This document shows, piece after piece, positions 1 to 6,543 of a stretch of DNA of 9,277 nt. The DNA comes from an uncultured Collinsella sp. GTDB taxonomy: Bacteria > Actinomycetota > Coriobacteriia > Coriobacteriales > Coriobacteriaceae. The translations under genes and the position numbers were made by a program. Below the pieces are notes generated by a model. That model was not told where the DNA came from. It searched no databases and worked only from the letters and a program-made list of their open reading frames with translations. The stretch spans positions 1-9,277 of the forward strand of contig CAAELJ010000030.1 of the NCBI GenBank assembly GCA_900756725.1, given 5' to 3'. The first letter of the stretch is position 1; each line of letters opens with the position of its first letter.

Positions 1-256
1 AGGCGGCAGGCACCACGCCGCGCTCGCGCAGGGCGGCAGCCGCTGCCAGGTCGTGAACGAACACGCACGGCTGCGTGTTCTCGGTCTGCGAGAGCTCCTC
101 CTTGGAGGCGCTCCGGCACTGCTCGCTGGTTCCCGGACGCACCTCGTCGGCGATCGCGAACACCTCGGTAGCTGCCGGCGATGCCTCGATGAGGTCGACA
201 CCCATCGCGGGGTGCTGGGCGCCCTGGCCGGCAAACAGAAACGCTACGCTACCCAT
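1..256 (-). CDS. fabD: Malonyl-CoA:ACP transacylase FabD, N-terminal part (cut by window edge)
   Basis: This is the first 85 codons of a protein beginning MGSVAFLFAGQGAQHPAMG. The GQGAQ motif near residues 10-14 is the oxyanion-hole motif at the N terminus of FabD-type acyltransferases. The enzyme moves malonyl groups from CoA to acyl carrier protein, making the extender substrate for fatty acid elongation in the cytoplasm. The catalytic GHS motif lies outside the window. The ATG start at 256 lies inside the end of fabK, so the genes overlap by 13 nt, and a weak AAGG purine tract precedes it. The reading frame stays open to the window edge. Its place after fabH, acpP and fabK matches the usual type II fatty acid synthesis cluster. 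Only the downstream portion is missing, and nothing suggests a broken gene. Confidence 0.9.
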   Translation of the reverse strand, partial: MGSVAFLFAGQGAQHPAMGVDLIEASPAATEVFAIADEVRPGTSEQCRSASKEELSQTENTQPCVFVHDLAAAAALRERGVVPAA

Positions 257-1188
257 GCGCACGCACCCTTCAGGACGTGCTCGGCGCCATCGACCAGATC
301 GTCGACGATTTCGCGCGCGCTCTGGCGCTCGTTCACCATGCCGGCAATCTGTCCGCACAGATACGAACCCTCTTCGTAATTGCCGTCCTTGGCGGCCTTG
401 CGAAGGGCACCCGTGCCCATGGCCCCGAGTTCCTCGACACTTACGCCCGCCGCCTCACTTTTGGCGTAGGCATTGGTGAAGGGGCTCTTAAGCGCACGCA
501 CCGGATGTCCCGTCGAACGGCCAGTCGCGCGCGTCGAGGTGTCTCCCGCCTTGAGCACCAGCTCTTTGTATTGCTCGGAGACGGTGCACTCATCGGCAAC
601 GAGAAAACGCGTGCCCACTTGGACGCCAGCGGCGCCAAGCATAAAGGCGGCCGCCACACCGCGGCCATCGGCGATGCCGCCAGCCGCAACCACGGGAATA
701 TCGACCGCATCGACGACCTGCGGGACAAGTGCCATCGTCGAGGTCTCGCCAATATGGCCGCCCGATTCGGTGCCCTCGGCAACAACCGCCGTAGCTCCAC
801 GACGCGCCACGAGGCGCGCCAACGCCACCGAAGCAACGACCGGGATGACCTTGATGCCAGCCTCGTTCCACGCCTTCATGTACTTGGTGGGATTGCCGGC
901 ACCGGTCACCACTACGGGCACCTGCTCATCAATCACCACTTGTGCGACCTCGTCGACAAACGGGCTCATGAGCATAACGTTGACGCCAAAGGGCTTATCC
1001 GTCTTGGCGCGCAGCTCATGAATCTGGTCGCGCAGCCAGTTTGCGTCGGCATTCATGGCCGCGATAATGCCTAAGCCGCCTGCCTCGGACACAGCAGATG
1101 CCAACGAGGCGTCGGCAATCCAGGCCATGCCACCCTGGAACACGGGCTTTTCGATGCCGAGCAAATCGCAGAGAGGAGACTTGAGCAT
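244..1188 (-). CDS. fabK: Enoyl-ACP reductase II (FabK, FMN-dependent)
   Basis: The protein of about 314 residues reduces trans-2-enoyl-ACP to acyl-ACP, the last step of each elongation round. It is a TIM-barrel flavoprotein of the nitronate monooxygenase/FabK family. Numbering from the upstream GTG, visible motifs are PVFQGGMAWIAD (16-27), VTGAGNP (95-101), AEGTESGGHIGE (138-149, with a conserved His at 146), PVVAAGGIADGRG (166-178) and GVQVGTRF (189-196). FabK is about 324 residues in streptococci, so the length fits. FabK enzymes are known to resist triclosan, unlike FabI, so low sensitivity of this step is expected. Two starts are possible. GTG at 1191 shares one base with the acpP stop. 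ATG at 1188 lies 8 nt after GGAG and is preferred. Tight packing with acpP and fabD implies one transcript and translational coupling. A nitronate monooxygenase is the alternative, but the operon argues strongly for FabK. Confidence 0.93.
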   Translation of the reverse strand: MLKSPLCDLLGIEKPVFQGGMAWIADASLASAVSEAGGLGIIAAMNADANWLRDQIHELRAKTDKPFGVNVMLMSPFVDEVAQVVIDEQVPVVVTGAGNPTKYMKAWNEAGIKVIPVVASVALARLVARRGATAVVAEGTESGGHIGETSTMALVPQVVDAVDIPVVAAGGIADGRGVAAAFMLGAAGVQVGTRFLVADECTVSEQYKELVLKAGDTSTRATGRSTGHPVRALKSPFTNAYAKSEAAGVSVEELGAMGTGALRKAAKDGNYEEGSYLCGQIAGMVNERQSAREIVDDLVDGAEHVLKGACAWVA

Positions 1189-1190
1189 CA

Positions 1191-1427
1191 CTACTTCTCC
1201 AATGCCGCCTCGACCGTATCGACGAACTCGCCAACCGTCTTGGGGTTCTCCTCGGTATCGAGCTCAATGCCAAACTCGTCCTCGACGGCAACGAGGATCT
1301 CGACGGTACCCAGGCTGTCGAGGCCAATCTCCTCGAGCGTGGACTCGGGCTTCATCTCGACATCGTCAAGACCGGCGGTCTCGCGGATAACGTCGCAAAC
1401 GCGCTCGAAGGTCTTCTGATCTGCCAT
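1191..1427 (-). CDS. acpP: Acyl carrier protein
   Basis: This 78-residue, strongly acidic protein carries growing acyl chains on a phosphopantetheine arm. The modification site is Ser38 in the motif EEIGLDSLGTVEIL (about residues 32-45), the invariant DSL of acyl carrier proteins. Size and acidic helices match the fatty-acid-synthesis type, and the position between fabH and fabK supports that role over a polyketide or Dlt carrier. The ATG at 1427 follows an AAGGAG ribosome binding site at a 7-nt distance. The TAG stop touches the possible GTG start of fabK. The gap to fabH is 52 nt, with no terminator visible, so it should be co-transcribed from the fabH promoter. Its strong ribosome binding site fits the high amounts of carrier protein that cells need. 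Confidence 0.95.
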   Translation of the reverse strand: MADQKTFERVCDVIRETAGLDDVEMKPESTLEEIGLDSLGTVEILVAVEDEFGIELDTEENPKTVGEFVDTVEAALEK

Positions 1428-1479
1428 GGTAGTTCTCCTTTGTTTGTGCCCTAGGGGCGTTTTTATTTCCTATGTGCGA

Positions 1480-2439
1480 CTACTTCCAACGAAGCAGATA
1501 GCCACCTATATCCAGGCCGGCGCCAAATCCAACGAGGGCGATGGTGTCGTCCTCATTCAGTGCGTCGGTACGTGCCAGCCGGTCAAGCGCAAAGGGAATG
1601 CAGGCGCTCGAAATGTTGCCGGTCTCGCGTAGCGTTCGAACCACGCGCTCGTCTGGCACGCCGAGACGCTTGACCGCCTGACTCAGGATTCGTTCGTTAG
1701 CCTGATGGAATACAAAATGATCGATGTCTTCGACCGAAATGCCCGCATCGCTCGCAAGCTTATGGACCGTGTCGCAGATGGCGTTGACGCCGAACTTGAA
1801 CACGCGGCGACCATTCATGGACAGCACGCTCGCGCTATCTGCGGAGTCCTTAAACGGCGAGGTGCCGACCAGACCGGGAACGCGCAACGTCTCGACGTCG
1901 GGCGCCGTCGAAAGCTCAACGGCAAGGGGGTTGTCTCCCCCAGCCCCTATCACTGCAGCGCCCGCGCCGTCGCCAAAGAGCACGCAGGTGGCACGGTCGG
2001 TCCAGTCGAGAGCGCGCGTCATCTGCTCGGCAGCAACGACAAGCACGCGCTCGGCACGGCCGCGGGCGATATAGCCCTCGGCGACATCGAGCGCAAATAC
2101 GAAGCCGGCGCAGGCCGCCGAGACATCGAAGGCAGGGCACGTCGCGCCTAGTCGCTCAGCAACGGCACACGCCTCAGCGGGAACAAGGTGGTCACCCGTC
2201 GTCGTCGAGCAGACGATCAGATCCAGCTGGCTCGCGTCGATTCCGGACACCTGGAGTGCCCGCTCGCTCGCCGCTACAGCAAGGTCGTCAAGTAACTCGG
2301 TGGTGCAGACATGGCGGCTCTTGATACCGGTGCGGGTAAAAATCCACTCATCCGAGGTATCGAGGAACTCAGACAGCTCGTCATTGGAAACACTGCGCTT
2401 AGGAAGCGCCGAGCCTGTTCCAAGAATCGTGAAACCCAT
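1480..2439 (-). CDS. fabH: Beta-ketoacyl-ACP synthase III (KAS III)
   Basis: This 319-residue enzyme condenses an acyl-CoA primer with malonyl-ACP and so starts fatty acid synthesis. From the chosen start the N terminus is MGFTILGTGSALPKRSVSND. The catalytic triad is visible: Cys110 in DVSAACAGF, His245 in HQANERIL and Asn275 in GNISSACIP. The DEWIFTRTGIKSRH stretch (30-43) is the typical FabH segment, and the length matches the usual 310-330 residues. The open frame extends 19 codons further, to 2496, but the ATG at 2439 sits just behind a near-perfect AAAGGAGG ribosome binding site and begins where family members begin. The upstream part would also overlap a putative operator. It is the first gene of the fabH-acpP-fabK-fabD cluster. 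Regulation probably acts at the paired sites at 2456-2522. Confidence 0.95.
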   Translation of the reverse strand: MGFTILGTGSALPKRSVSNDELSEFLDTSDEWIFTRTGIKSRHVCTTELLDDLAVAASERALQVSGIDASQLDLIVCSTTTGDHLVPAEACAVAERLGATCPAFDVSAACAGFVFALDVAEGYIARGRAERVLVVAAEQMTRALDWTDRATCVLFGDGAGAAVIGAGGDNPLAVELSTAPDVETLRVPGLVGTSPFKDSADSASVLSMNGRRVFKFGVNAICDTVHKLASDAGISVEDIDHFVFHQANERILSQAVKRLGVPDERVVRTLRETGNISSACIPFALDRLARTDALNEDDTIALVGFGAGLDIGGYLLRWK

Positions 2440-2455
2440 CACTAACCTCCTTTGA

Positions 2456-2474
2456 GTTGTTGACGTGTTTACAT
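2456..2474 (+). promoter_or_regulatory. Operator-like site 1 upstream of fabH
   Basis: The 19 bases GTTGTTGACGTGTTTACAT differ from the site at 2504-2522 by one base. The core TGTTGACGTGTTTACA is a degenerate inverted repeat. It lies between the possible -10 box and the fabH ribosome binding site, roughly +4 to +22 of the predicted transcript, where a bound repressor could block elongation or open-complex formation. The protein that would bind is not encoded in the window. Confidence 0.5.
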
Positions 2475-2484
2475 CGACCAAGAG

Positions 2485-2490
2485 AGGATA
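2485..2490 (-). promoter_or_regulatory. Possible -10 box of the fabH operon promoter
   Basis: On the minus strand this reads TATCCT, the same -10 hexamer as in the str operon promoter of this window. It would place the transcription start near 2478, about 39 nt before the fabH ATG. No good -35 box lies at 16-18 bp. The best partial match is TCAACA at only 15 bp, inside the second operator-like repeat. The promoter may be weak or depend on a regulator. This is a prediction from spacing and hexamer similarity only. Confidence 0.4.
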
Positions 2491-2503
2491 GCGCATTTCA
2501 GTC

Positions 2504-2522
2504 GTTGTTGACGTGTTAACAT
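2504..2522 (+). promoter_or_regulatory. Operator-like site 2 upstream of fabH
   Basis: The 19 bases GTTGTTGACGTGTTAACAT form the more symmetric copy. The core follows the pattern TGTTnAC-nn-GTnAACA, with 12 of 16 positions symmetric. It covers the -35 region of the possible fabH promoter and starts 48 bp from the start of site 1. It also lies upstream of birA, so it could affect both directions. It does not match the FapR or FabT consensus sequences as I know them, so the regulator is unknown. Confidence 0.5.
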
Positions 2523-2615
2523 TAAATTGTCCAAATGCGACAAAGGCTTCACATTGTGTCTATCTCTCGACACCATTGCGCGATTGCCTTATTAACTTAG
2601 GAGGTAGCAGCCGTT

Positions 2616-3392
2616 ATGGATGCCAAATTAACGATCGTCGACGTAACCGGATCGACCAACGATGACCTGCTCGAGGCAGGAAAACAGGGTGCGCCGCACG
2701 GCACAGGACTTGCCGCCCGCGCGCAAACGGCAGGACGCGGCCGGCGCGGCCACAAGTGGGATTCAACCGCCGGCAACCTATTGCTTTCGATTGTCCTGCG
2801 TCCATGCGTTAATCCCGCAAAGTACTCTGGTCTTGCCGCCGTCAGCGGCCTAGCGGTGCTCGAAGCACTCGAAAAGCAGGGTCTTGCAAACGAGATTGGC
2901 CTCAAATGGCCCAACGACCTGGTCGCGCGAGGACGCAAGCTCGGCGGCATTCTGGTCGAGGCCGCACGCGATAACGAAGGCAAACCTTTCGCCGTCTGCG
3001 GCATTGGTGTCAACGTAAACTACACGCCCCAAGAGGTGCCCGATGGCGGCCTGGCGGCAATTGGCCTCTCGGACCTCAACGAGAGCGTTCCCGCCGTCGA
3101 CATGCTCCTCGATGTGGTCTATCACGCAGTTATAGACGCTGTAGATAGCTGGGCAGAGCGCCTCAACGCCAAGGAAGAAGACGCCGGTCCGCTCGCGCCC
3201 GTCCACGACGAATATATCGCTCACCTCAATTGGATCGGGAAGCACGTTATCGCCCGCTCCCCCGCTGGAGACGAGCTGGCACGAGGCATATTTAGAACGG
3301 TCGACGATTGCGGCCGCGCATGCATTGAGACCGAGAGCGGCTTGTGCGTCTTCCACTTCGAAGAAGCATCCTTGCGCCCCCTGAGCGAATAG
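2616..3392 (+). CDS. birA: Biotin--[acetyl-CoA-carboxylase] ligase, monofunctional
   Basis: This 258-residue enzyme activates biotin with ATP and attaches it to the carboxyl carrier protein of acetyl-CoA carboxylase, the enzyme that makes malonyl-CoA. Motifs of the catalytic domain run in order: GSTND (12-16), the biotinyl-AMP loop GRGRRGHKW (40-48), KWPND with Lys97 (97-101), KLGGILVE (108-115) and GIGVNVN (129-135). A short C-terminal domain follows from about residue 205. Unlike E. coli BirA, the protein begins directly at the catalytic domain and has no N-terminal winged helix, so it should not be the DNA-binding biotin repressor. The ATG follows AGGAGG (2599-2604) at 11 nt, a slightly long spacing. 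It is transcribed alone, divergent from the fatty acid operon it serves, and ends before the terminator at 3453-3489. No convincing promoter was found in the 176-bp divergent region. Confidence 0.93.
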   Translation: MDAKLTIVDVTGSTNDDLLEAGKQGAPHGTGLAARAQTAGRGRRGHKWDSTAGNLLLSIVLRPCVNPAKYSGLAAVSGLAVLEALEKQGLANEIGLKWPNDLVARGRKLGGILVEAARDNEGKPFAVCGIGVNVNYTPQEVPDGGLAAIGLSDLNESVPAVDMLLDVVYHAVIDAVDSWAERLNAKEEDAGPLAPVHDEYIAHLNWIGKHVIARSPAGDELARGIFRTVDDCGRACIETESGLCVFHFEEASLRPLSE

Positions 3393-3452
3393 GGCGCCGC
3401 AGCCGCCGGCTCGGCAGACGAATTCGCTATCCCAAAATCTAAACTCAAAACA

Positions 3453-3489
3453 AAAGGGCCCCGCTACCGTAACGGCAGCGGGGCCCTTT
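3453..3489. terminator. Bidirectional intrinsic terminator between birA and rpsJ
   Basis: A perfect 13-bp stem is formed by AAAGGGCCCCGCT (3453-3465) and AGCGGGGCCCTTT (3477-3489). The 11-nt loop can add the inner pairing CCGT/ACGG. A-rich sequence on the left and the T run on the right give a short U tract in either direction, so it can end birA on the plus strand and the str operon on the minus strand. The two genes converge here with 116 bp between stops, which fits a shared terminator. Confidence 0.9.
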
Positions 3490-3508
3490 AAGCTATGAGC
3501 GATATCGC

Positions 3509-3817
3509 TTAGAGCTTGATGTCGATGTCGACGCCAGCGGGGAGGTCGAGACGCATGAGCGAATCAACGGTGCCCGAGGTGGGGTCGAGGATGTCGATGA
3601 GGCGCTTGTGGGTGCGCATCTCGAACTGCTCACGGGAGTCCTTGTTCACGTGCGGCGAGCGGATAACCGTGTACAGGTTGCGCTCGGTGGGCAGGGGGAC
3701 AGGACCGGAAACGCGAGCGCCGGTCTTCTGAGCGGTCTCGACGATGAGCTTCGCGGACTGATCGACGACCTCGTGATCATAGCCCTTGAGGCGAATGCGG
3801 ATCTTCTGGGTAGCCAA
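3509..3817 (-). CDS. rpsJ: 30S ribosomal protein S10 (also NusE)
   Basis: This 102-residue protein begins MATQKIRIRLKGYDHEVVDQ and contains the S10 signature SGPVPLPTERNLYTVIRSPH (37-56), followed by EQFEMRTHKRLIDI. It is a head protein of the small ribosomal subunit and, as NusE, a partner of NusB in transcription antitermination. The length is normal. Initiation is at TTG (3817), 6 nt after a GGAGG ribosome binding site. No ATG or GTG gives the conserved N terminus. It lies 60 nt after fusA, where tuf would often be found, and is followed by a terminator instead of rplC. It is therefore a str-operon gene here rather than the head of an S10 operon. The intergenic gap holds a small hairpin (3836-3852). 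Confidence 0.97.
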   Translation of the reverse strand: MATQKIRIRLKGYDHEVVDQSAKLIVETAQKTGARVSGPVPLPTERNLYTVIRSPHVNKDSREQFEMRTHKRLIDILDPTSGTVDSLMRLDLPAGVDIDIKL

Positions 3818-3835
3818 CTTAAACCTCCAAAGAGT

Positions 3836-3852
3836 GCGAGAGATGCTCTCGC
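3836..3852 (-). promoter_or_regulatory. Short hairpin in the fusA-rpsJ gap
   Basis: GCGAGAG and CTCTCGC form a perfect 7-bp stem around a 3-nt loop, in the transcribed strand just upstream of the rpsJ ribosome binding site (3824-3828). No U tract follows, so it is not an obvious terminator. It may be a processing site or a translational control element, or simply spacer. Confidence 0.4.
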
Positions 3853-3877
3853 GGATTACGTAACAGGGAGCTCGAAC

Positions 3878-5977
3878 TTAGGCGTTCTTGCTCATGACCT
3901 CGTCCACAATGGACTTGGGCGCGGGCTCATAAGAGTCGAACTGCATCGTGTAGGATGCACGGCCCTGGGTCTGGGAGCGAAGGTCGGTAGCGTAACCGAA
4001 CATCTCGCCCAGCGGCACCTTGGCACGGATGAGCTTGCTGTTCTTGCGATCCTCCATGCCCTCGATCTTGCCGCGGCGACCGGAGAGGTTGCCCATAACG
4101 TCGCCCATGTACTGCTCGGGGGTCTCGACCTCGACAGCCATGATCGGCTCGAGCAGCTGCGGATCGGACTTCTTGAGGGCGTCCTTGATAGCCATGGAAC
4201 CGGCGATCTTGAAGGCGGCCTCGGAGGAGTCGACCTCGTGGTAAGAACCGTCGAACAGGGTGACCTTGACGTCGAGGACCGGGAAGCCGGCGATAACACC
4301 GGTGTTCAGGGCCTCCTGGATGCCCTTGTCGATGGACGGGATGTACTCCTTGGGCACGACGCCGCCGACGATTGCGTTGACGAACTCGTAGCCGAAGCCC
4401 TCCTCCATCTTCTCGAGCTTGATGACGGCGTGGCCGTACTGACCGCGACCGCCGGACTGACGGACGAACTTGCCCTCAGCCTTCTCGACGTCGTGACCAG
4501 CGGTCTCGCGGTAGGCGACCTGGGGCTTACCAACGTTAGCGTCAACCTTGAACTCACGGAGCAGACGGTCAACGATGATCTCGAGGTGCAGCTCGCCCAT
4601 GCCGGCGATGATGGTCTGGCCGGTCTCGTGGTTGGTGGACACCTGGAAGGTCGGGTCCTCCTCGGCGAGCTTGGTCAGAGCCAGGGACATCTTGTCCTGC
4701 TCGGCCTTGGTCTTGGGCTCGATGGCAACGTCGATAACGGGCTTAGCGAACTCGATCTTCTCGAGAACAATCTCCTTGCCCTCTTCGCACAGGGTGTCAC
4801 CGGTGGTGGAGTTCTTGAAGCCGACGCAAGCGACGATGTCGCCGGCGGCAGCGTCGTCACGGTCAATACGCTCGGCGGCGTTCATCTCGAGGATGCGGCC
4901 GAGGCGCTCGCGCTGACCGTTGGAAGCGTTGACCACGTAGGAGCCGGACTCGGCGCGGCCGGAGTAAACACGGACGTAGGTGAGCTTACCGACGAACGGG
5001 TCGGTCATGATCTTGAAGACCAGGCCGGAGAAGGGCTCGTCGAAGGAAGGATGACGCTGGATCTCCTCGCCGGTGTCCGGATCGGTACCAGTGACGGCCT
5101 CGACGTCAAGCGGGCTGGGCAGGTAGTCAACGACAGCGTCAAGCAGCTCCTGGACGCCCTTGTTCTTGTAGGCGGAGCCCACGAAGACGAGGTTGAGCTC
5201 GTTGGCCAGAACGCCCTTGCGCAGAGCAGCCTTGAGCTCCTCGACGGTGAAGTCCTCCTCCATGAGGATCTTCTCCATGAGCTCGTCGTCAAAACTGGCA
5301 GCAGCGTCGAGGAGCTCCTCGCGCTTGGTGGCAGCGATGTCAGCAAACTCAGCCGGGATCTCGTCCATCGGCTCGGGGTAGGTCATGCCCTTGTCGTCGG
5401 CCTTGAAGTCCCATGCGGTCATGGTGACCAGGTCGATAACGCCCCAGAAGTTGTCCTCGGCGCCCATCGGGACCTGAGCGGCCACGGCGTTGGCGTCGAG
5501 ACGATCCTTCATGGTCTCGATAGCGTTGAAGAAGTCAGCGCCCACGCGGTCATACTTGTTGATGAAGGCGATGCGGGGGACGTTGAAGGTAGAAGCCTGA
5601 CGCCAAACGGTCTCAGACTGGGGCTGAACGCCGGCAACGGCGTCGAAGACGGCGACAGCGCCATCGAGGACGCGCAGGCAGCGCTCGACCTCGGCGGTGA
5701 AGTCAACGTGGCCCGGGGTGTCGATGATCTGGATGCGGTAGTCGGTACCGTCCTTCTTCCAGAAGCAGGTGGTAGCAGCGGAGGTAATGGTTACGCCGCG
5801 CTCCTGCTCCTGAACCATCCAGTCCATGGTGGCAGCGCCCTCATGGACCTCACCGATCTTGTGGGTCTTACCGGTGTAGTAAAGAATACGCTCGGTCGTG
5901 GTGGTCTTACCGGCATCGATGTGAGCCATGATGCCGATGTTACGGGTATCGGAAAGCTTGTACTTAGGCTTAGCCAT
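3878..5977 (-). CDS. fusA: Elongation factor G
   Basis: This 699-residue translational GTPase moves tRNAs and mRNA through the ribosome after each peptide bond and helps recycle ribosomes with RRF. The GTPase motifs are AHIDAGKT (18-25), the switch I segment ERGVTI (59-64), DTPGH (86-90) and NKYD (140-143). The G4 motif has Tyr where NKMD is the common form. Domain II-V landmarks include VRVYSGR, GMGELHLEI, VAYRETA, RQSGGRGQYGH and PMMAVEVETPE-like sequence near residue 595, and the length is typical. The ATG at 5977 follows AAGGAA at 7 nt. rpsG ends 19 nt upstream, so the genes are co-transcribed and probably coupled. The protein is complete, with no frameshift. A secondary EF-G paralogue is unlikely given the str operon location. 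Confidence 0.97.
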   Translation of the reverse strand: MAKPKYKLSDTRNIGIMAHIDAGKTTTTERILYYTGKTHKIGEVHEGAATMDWMVQEQERGVTITSAATTCFWKKDGTDYRIQIIDTPGHVDFTAEVERCLRVLDGAVAVFDAVAGVQPQSETVWRQASTFNVPRIAFINKYDRVGADFFNAIETMKDRLDANAVAAQVPMGAEDNFWGVIDLVTMTAWDFKADDKGMTYPEPMDEIPAEFADIAATKREELLDAAASFDDELMEKILMEEDFTVEELKAALRKGVLANELNLVFVGSAYKNKGVQELLDAVVDYLPSPLDVEAVTGTDPDTGEEIQRHPSFDEPFSGLVFKIMTDPFVGKLTYVRVYSGRAESGSYVVNASNGQRERLGRILEMNAAERIDRDDAAAGDIVACVGFKNSTTGDTLCEEGKEIVLEKIEFAKPVIDVAIEPKTKAEQDKMSLALTKLAEEDPTFQVSTNHETGQTIIAGMGELHLEIIVDRLLREFKVDANVGKPQVAYRETAGHDVEKAEGKFVRQSGGRGQYGHAVIKLEKMEEGFGYEFVNAIVGGVVPKEYIPSIDKGIQEALNTGVIAGFPVLDVKVTLFDGSYHEVDSSEAAFKIAGSMAIKDALKKSDPQLLEPIMAVEVETPEQYMGDVMGNLSGRRGKIEGMEDRKNSKLIRAKVPLGEMFGYATDLRSQTQGRASYTMQFDSYEPAPKSIVDEVMSKNA

Positions 5978-5996
5978 GTTAGTTCCTTACCTTAAC

Positions 5997-6470
5997 TTAC
6001 CAACGATAGTGAGAGAACGCGCGGTTGGCCTCGGCCATCTTGAAGACGTCCTCACGCTTCTTGACGGAAGCGCCCAGGCCGTTGGAAGCGTCGAGGATCT
6101 CGTTGGCGAGACGCTCGGCCATGGTCTTCTCCTTGCGAGCGCGGGAGAAGTTGACGATCCAGCGGATACCCAGAGCGGTGGAACGACGGGAGTTGACCTC
6201 CATCGGGACCTGATAGGTAGCGCCACCGACACGCTTGGGCTTAACCTCGAGCGTGGGCTTGACGTTGTCCATAGCCTTCTTGAAGGTAGCGAGAGCGTCG
6301 CCACCCTCGGACTTCTCGGCAACGATCTCGAAAGCGGTGTAAACGATGCGCTCAGCGGTGGCCTTCTTGCCGTCAAGAAGGACCTTGTTGATGAGCTGAG
6401 TCACCAGGCGGTTGTTATAAACGGCGTCAGGCTGAACCTCACGACGATTAGCTGCTGCACGACGCGGCAT
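5997..6470 (-). CDS. rpsG: 30S ribosomal protein S7
   Basis: This 157-residue protein is a primary 16S rRNA 3'-domain binder that nucleates assembly of the small-subunit head. It begins MPRRAAANRREVQPDAVYNN and contains the conserved stretch KPKRVGGATYQVPMEV (about 77-92) and RRSTALGIRWIV. It ends in the AFSHYRW tail normal for bacterial S7. The ATG at 6470 follows AAGGAG at 7 nt. It is separated from rpsL by 73 nt containing an imperfect hairpin. In E. coli, S7 represses its own translation by binding the rpsL-rpsG gap. The same logic may hold here but is not proven by sequence. Confidence 0.97.
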   Translation of the reverse strand: MPRRAAANRREVQPDAVYNNRLVTQLINKVLLDGKKATAERIVYTAFEIVAEKSEGGDALATFKKAMDNVKPTLEVKPKRVGGATYQVPMEVNSRRSTALGIRWIVNFSRARKEKTMAERLANEILDASNGLGASVKKREDVFKMAEANRAFSHYRW

Positions 6471-6492
6471 GTGAAATCTCCTTAAGTGTCTA

Positions 6493-6518
6493 CCGTGCGG
6501 CGCTTAGGCGGCACACGG
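6493..6518 (-). promoter_or_regulatory. Hairpin in the rpsL-rpsG intercistronic region
   Basis: In the minus-strand RNA, CCGTGTG can pair with CGCACGG (7 bp with one G-U). Then comes one C-C mismatch and an inner CGC/GCG pair closing a CTAA loop. It ends about 16 nt before the rpsG ribosome binding site. The position corresponds to the E. coli S7 translational operator. There is no U tract, so termination is unlikely. Confidence 0.4.
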
Positions 6519-6543
6519 CGAAAGTATCAAAACGTTATCTGGC

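Noticed and set aside
277..1074. A 265-codon open frame opposite fabK
   Set aside because: It is antisense to a gene with clear motifs, has no ribosome binding site worth noting, and its His/Arg-rich translation is unlike any family.
2440..2496. N-terminal extension of FabH to an upstream start at 2496
   Set aside because: The ATG at 2439 has a near-perfect ribosome binding site and gives the family N terminus. The extension covers an operator-like site.
2567..2595. TCGACA-N17-TATTAA as a promoter for birA
   Set aside because: The transcript would start inside the birA ribosome binding site (2599-2604), so the spacing match is probably chance. No other convincing plus-strand promoter was seen.
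3608..5995. A 795-codon open frame on the plus strand opposite rpsJ and fusA
   Set aside because: It is the antisense shadow of well-recognised genes with strong GC bias. Its translation is low-complexity, rich in Leu, Val, Gly and Asp, with no motif.
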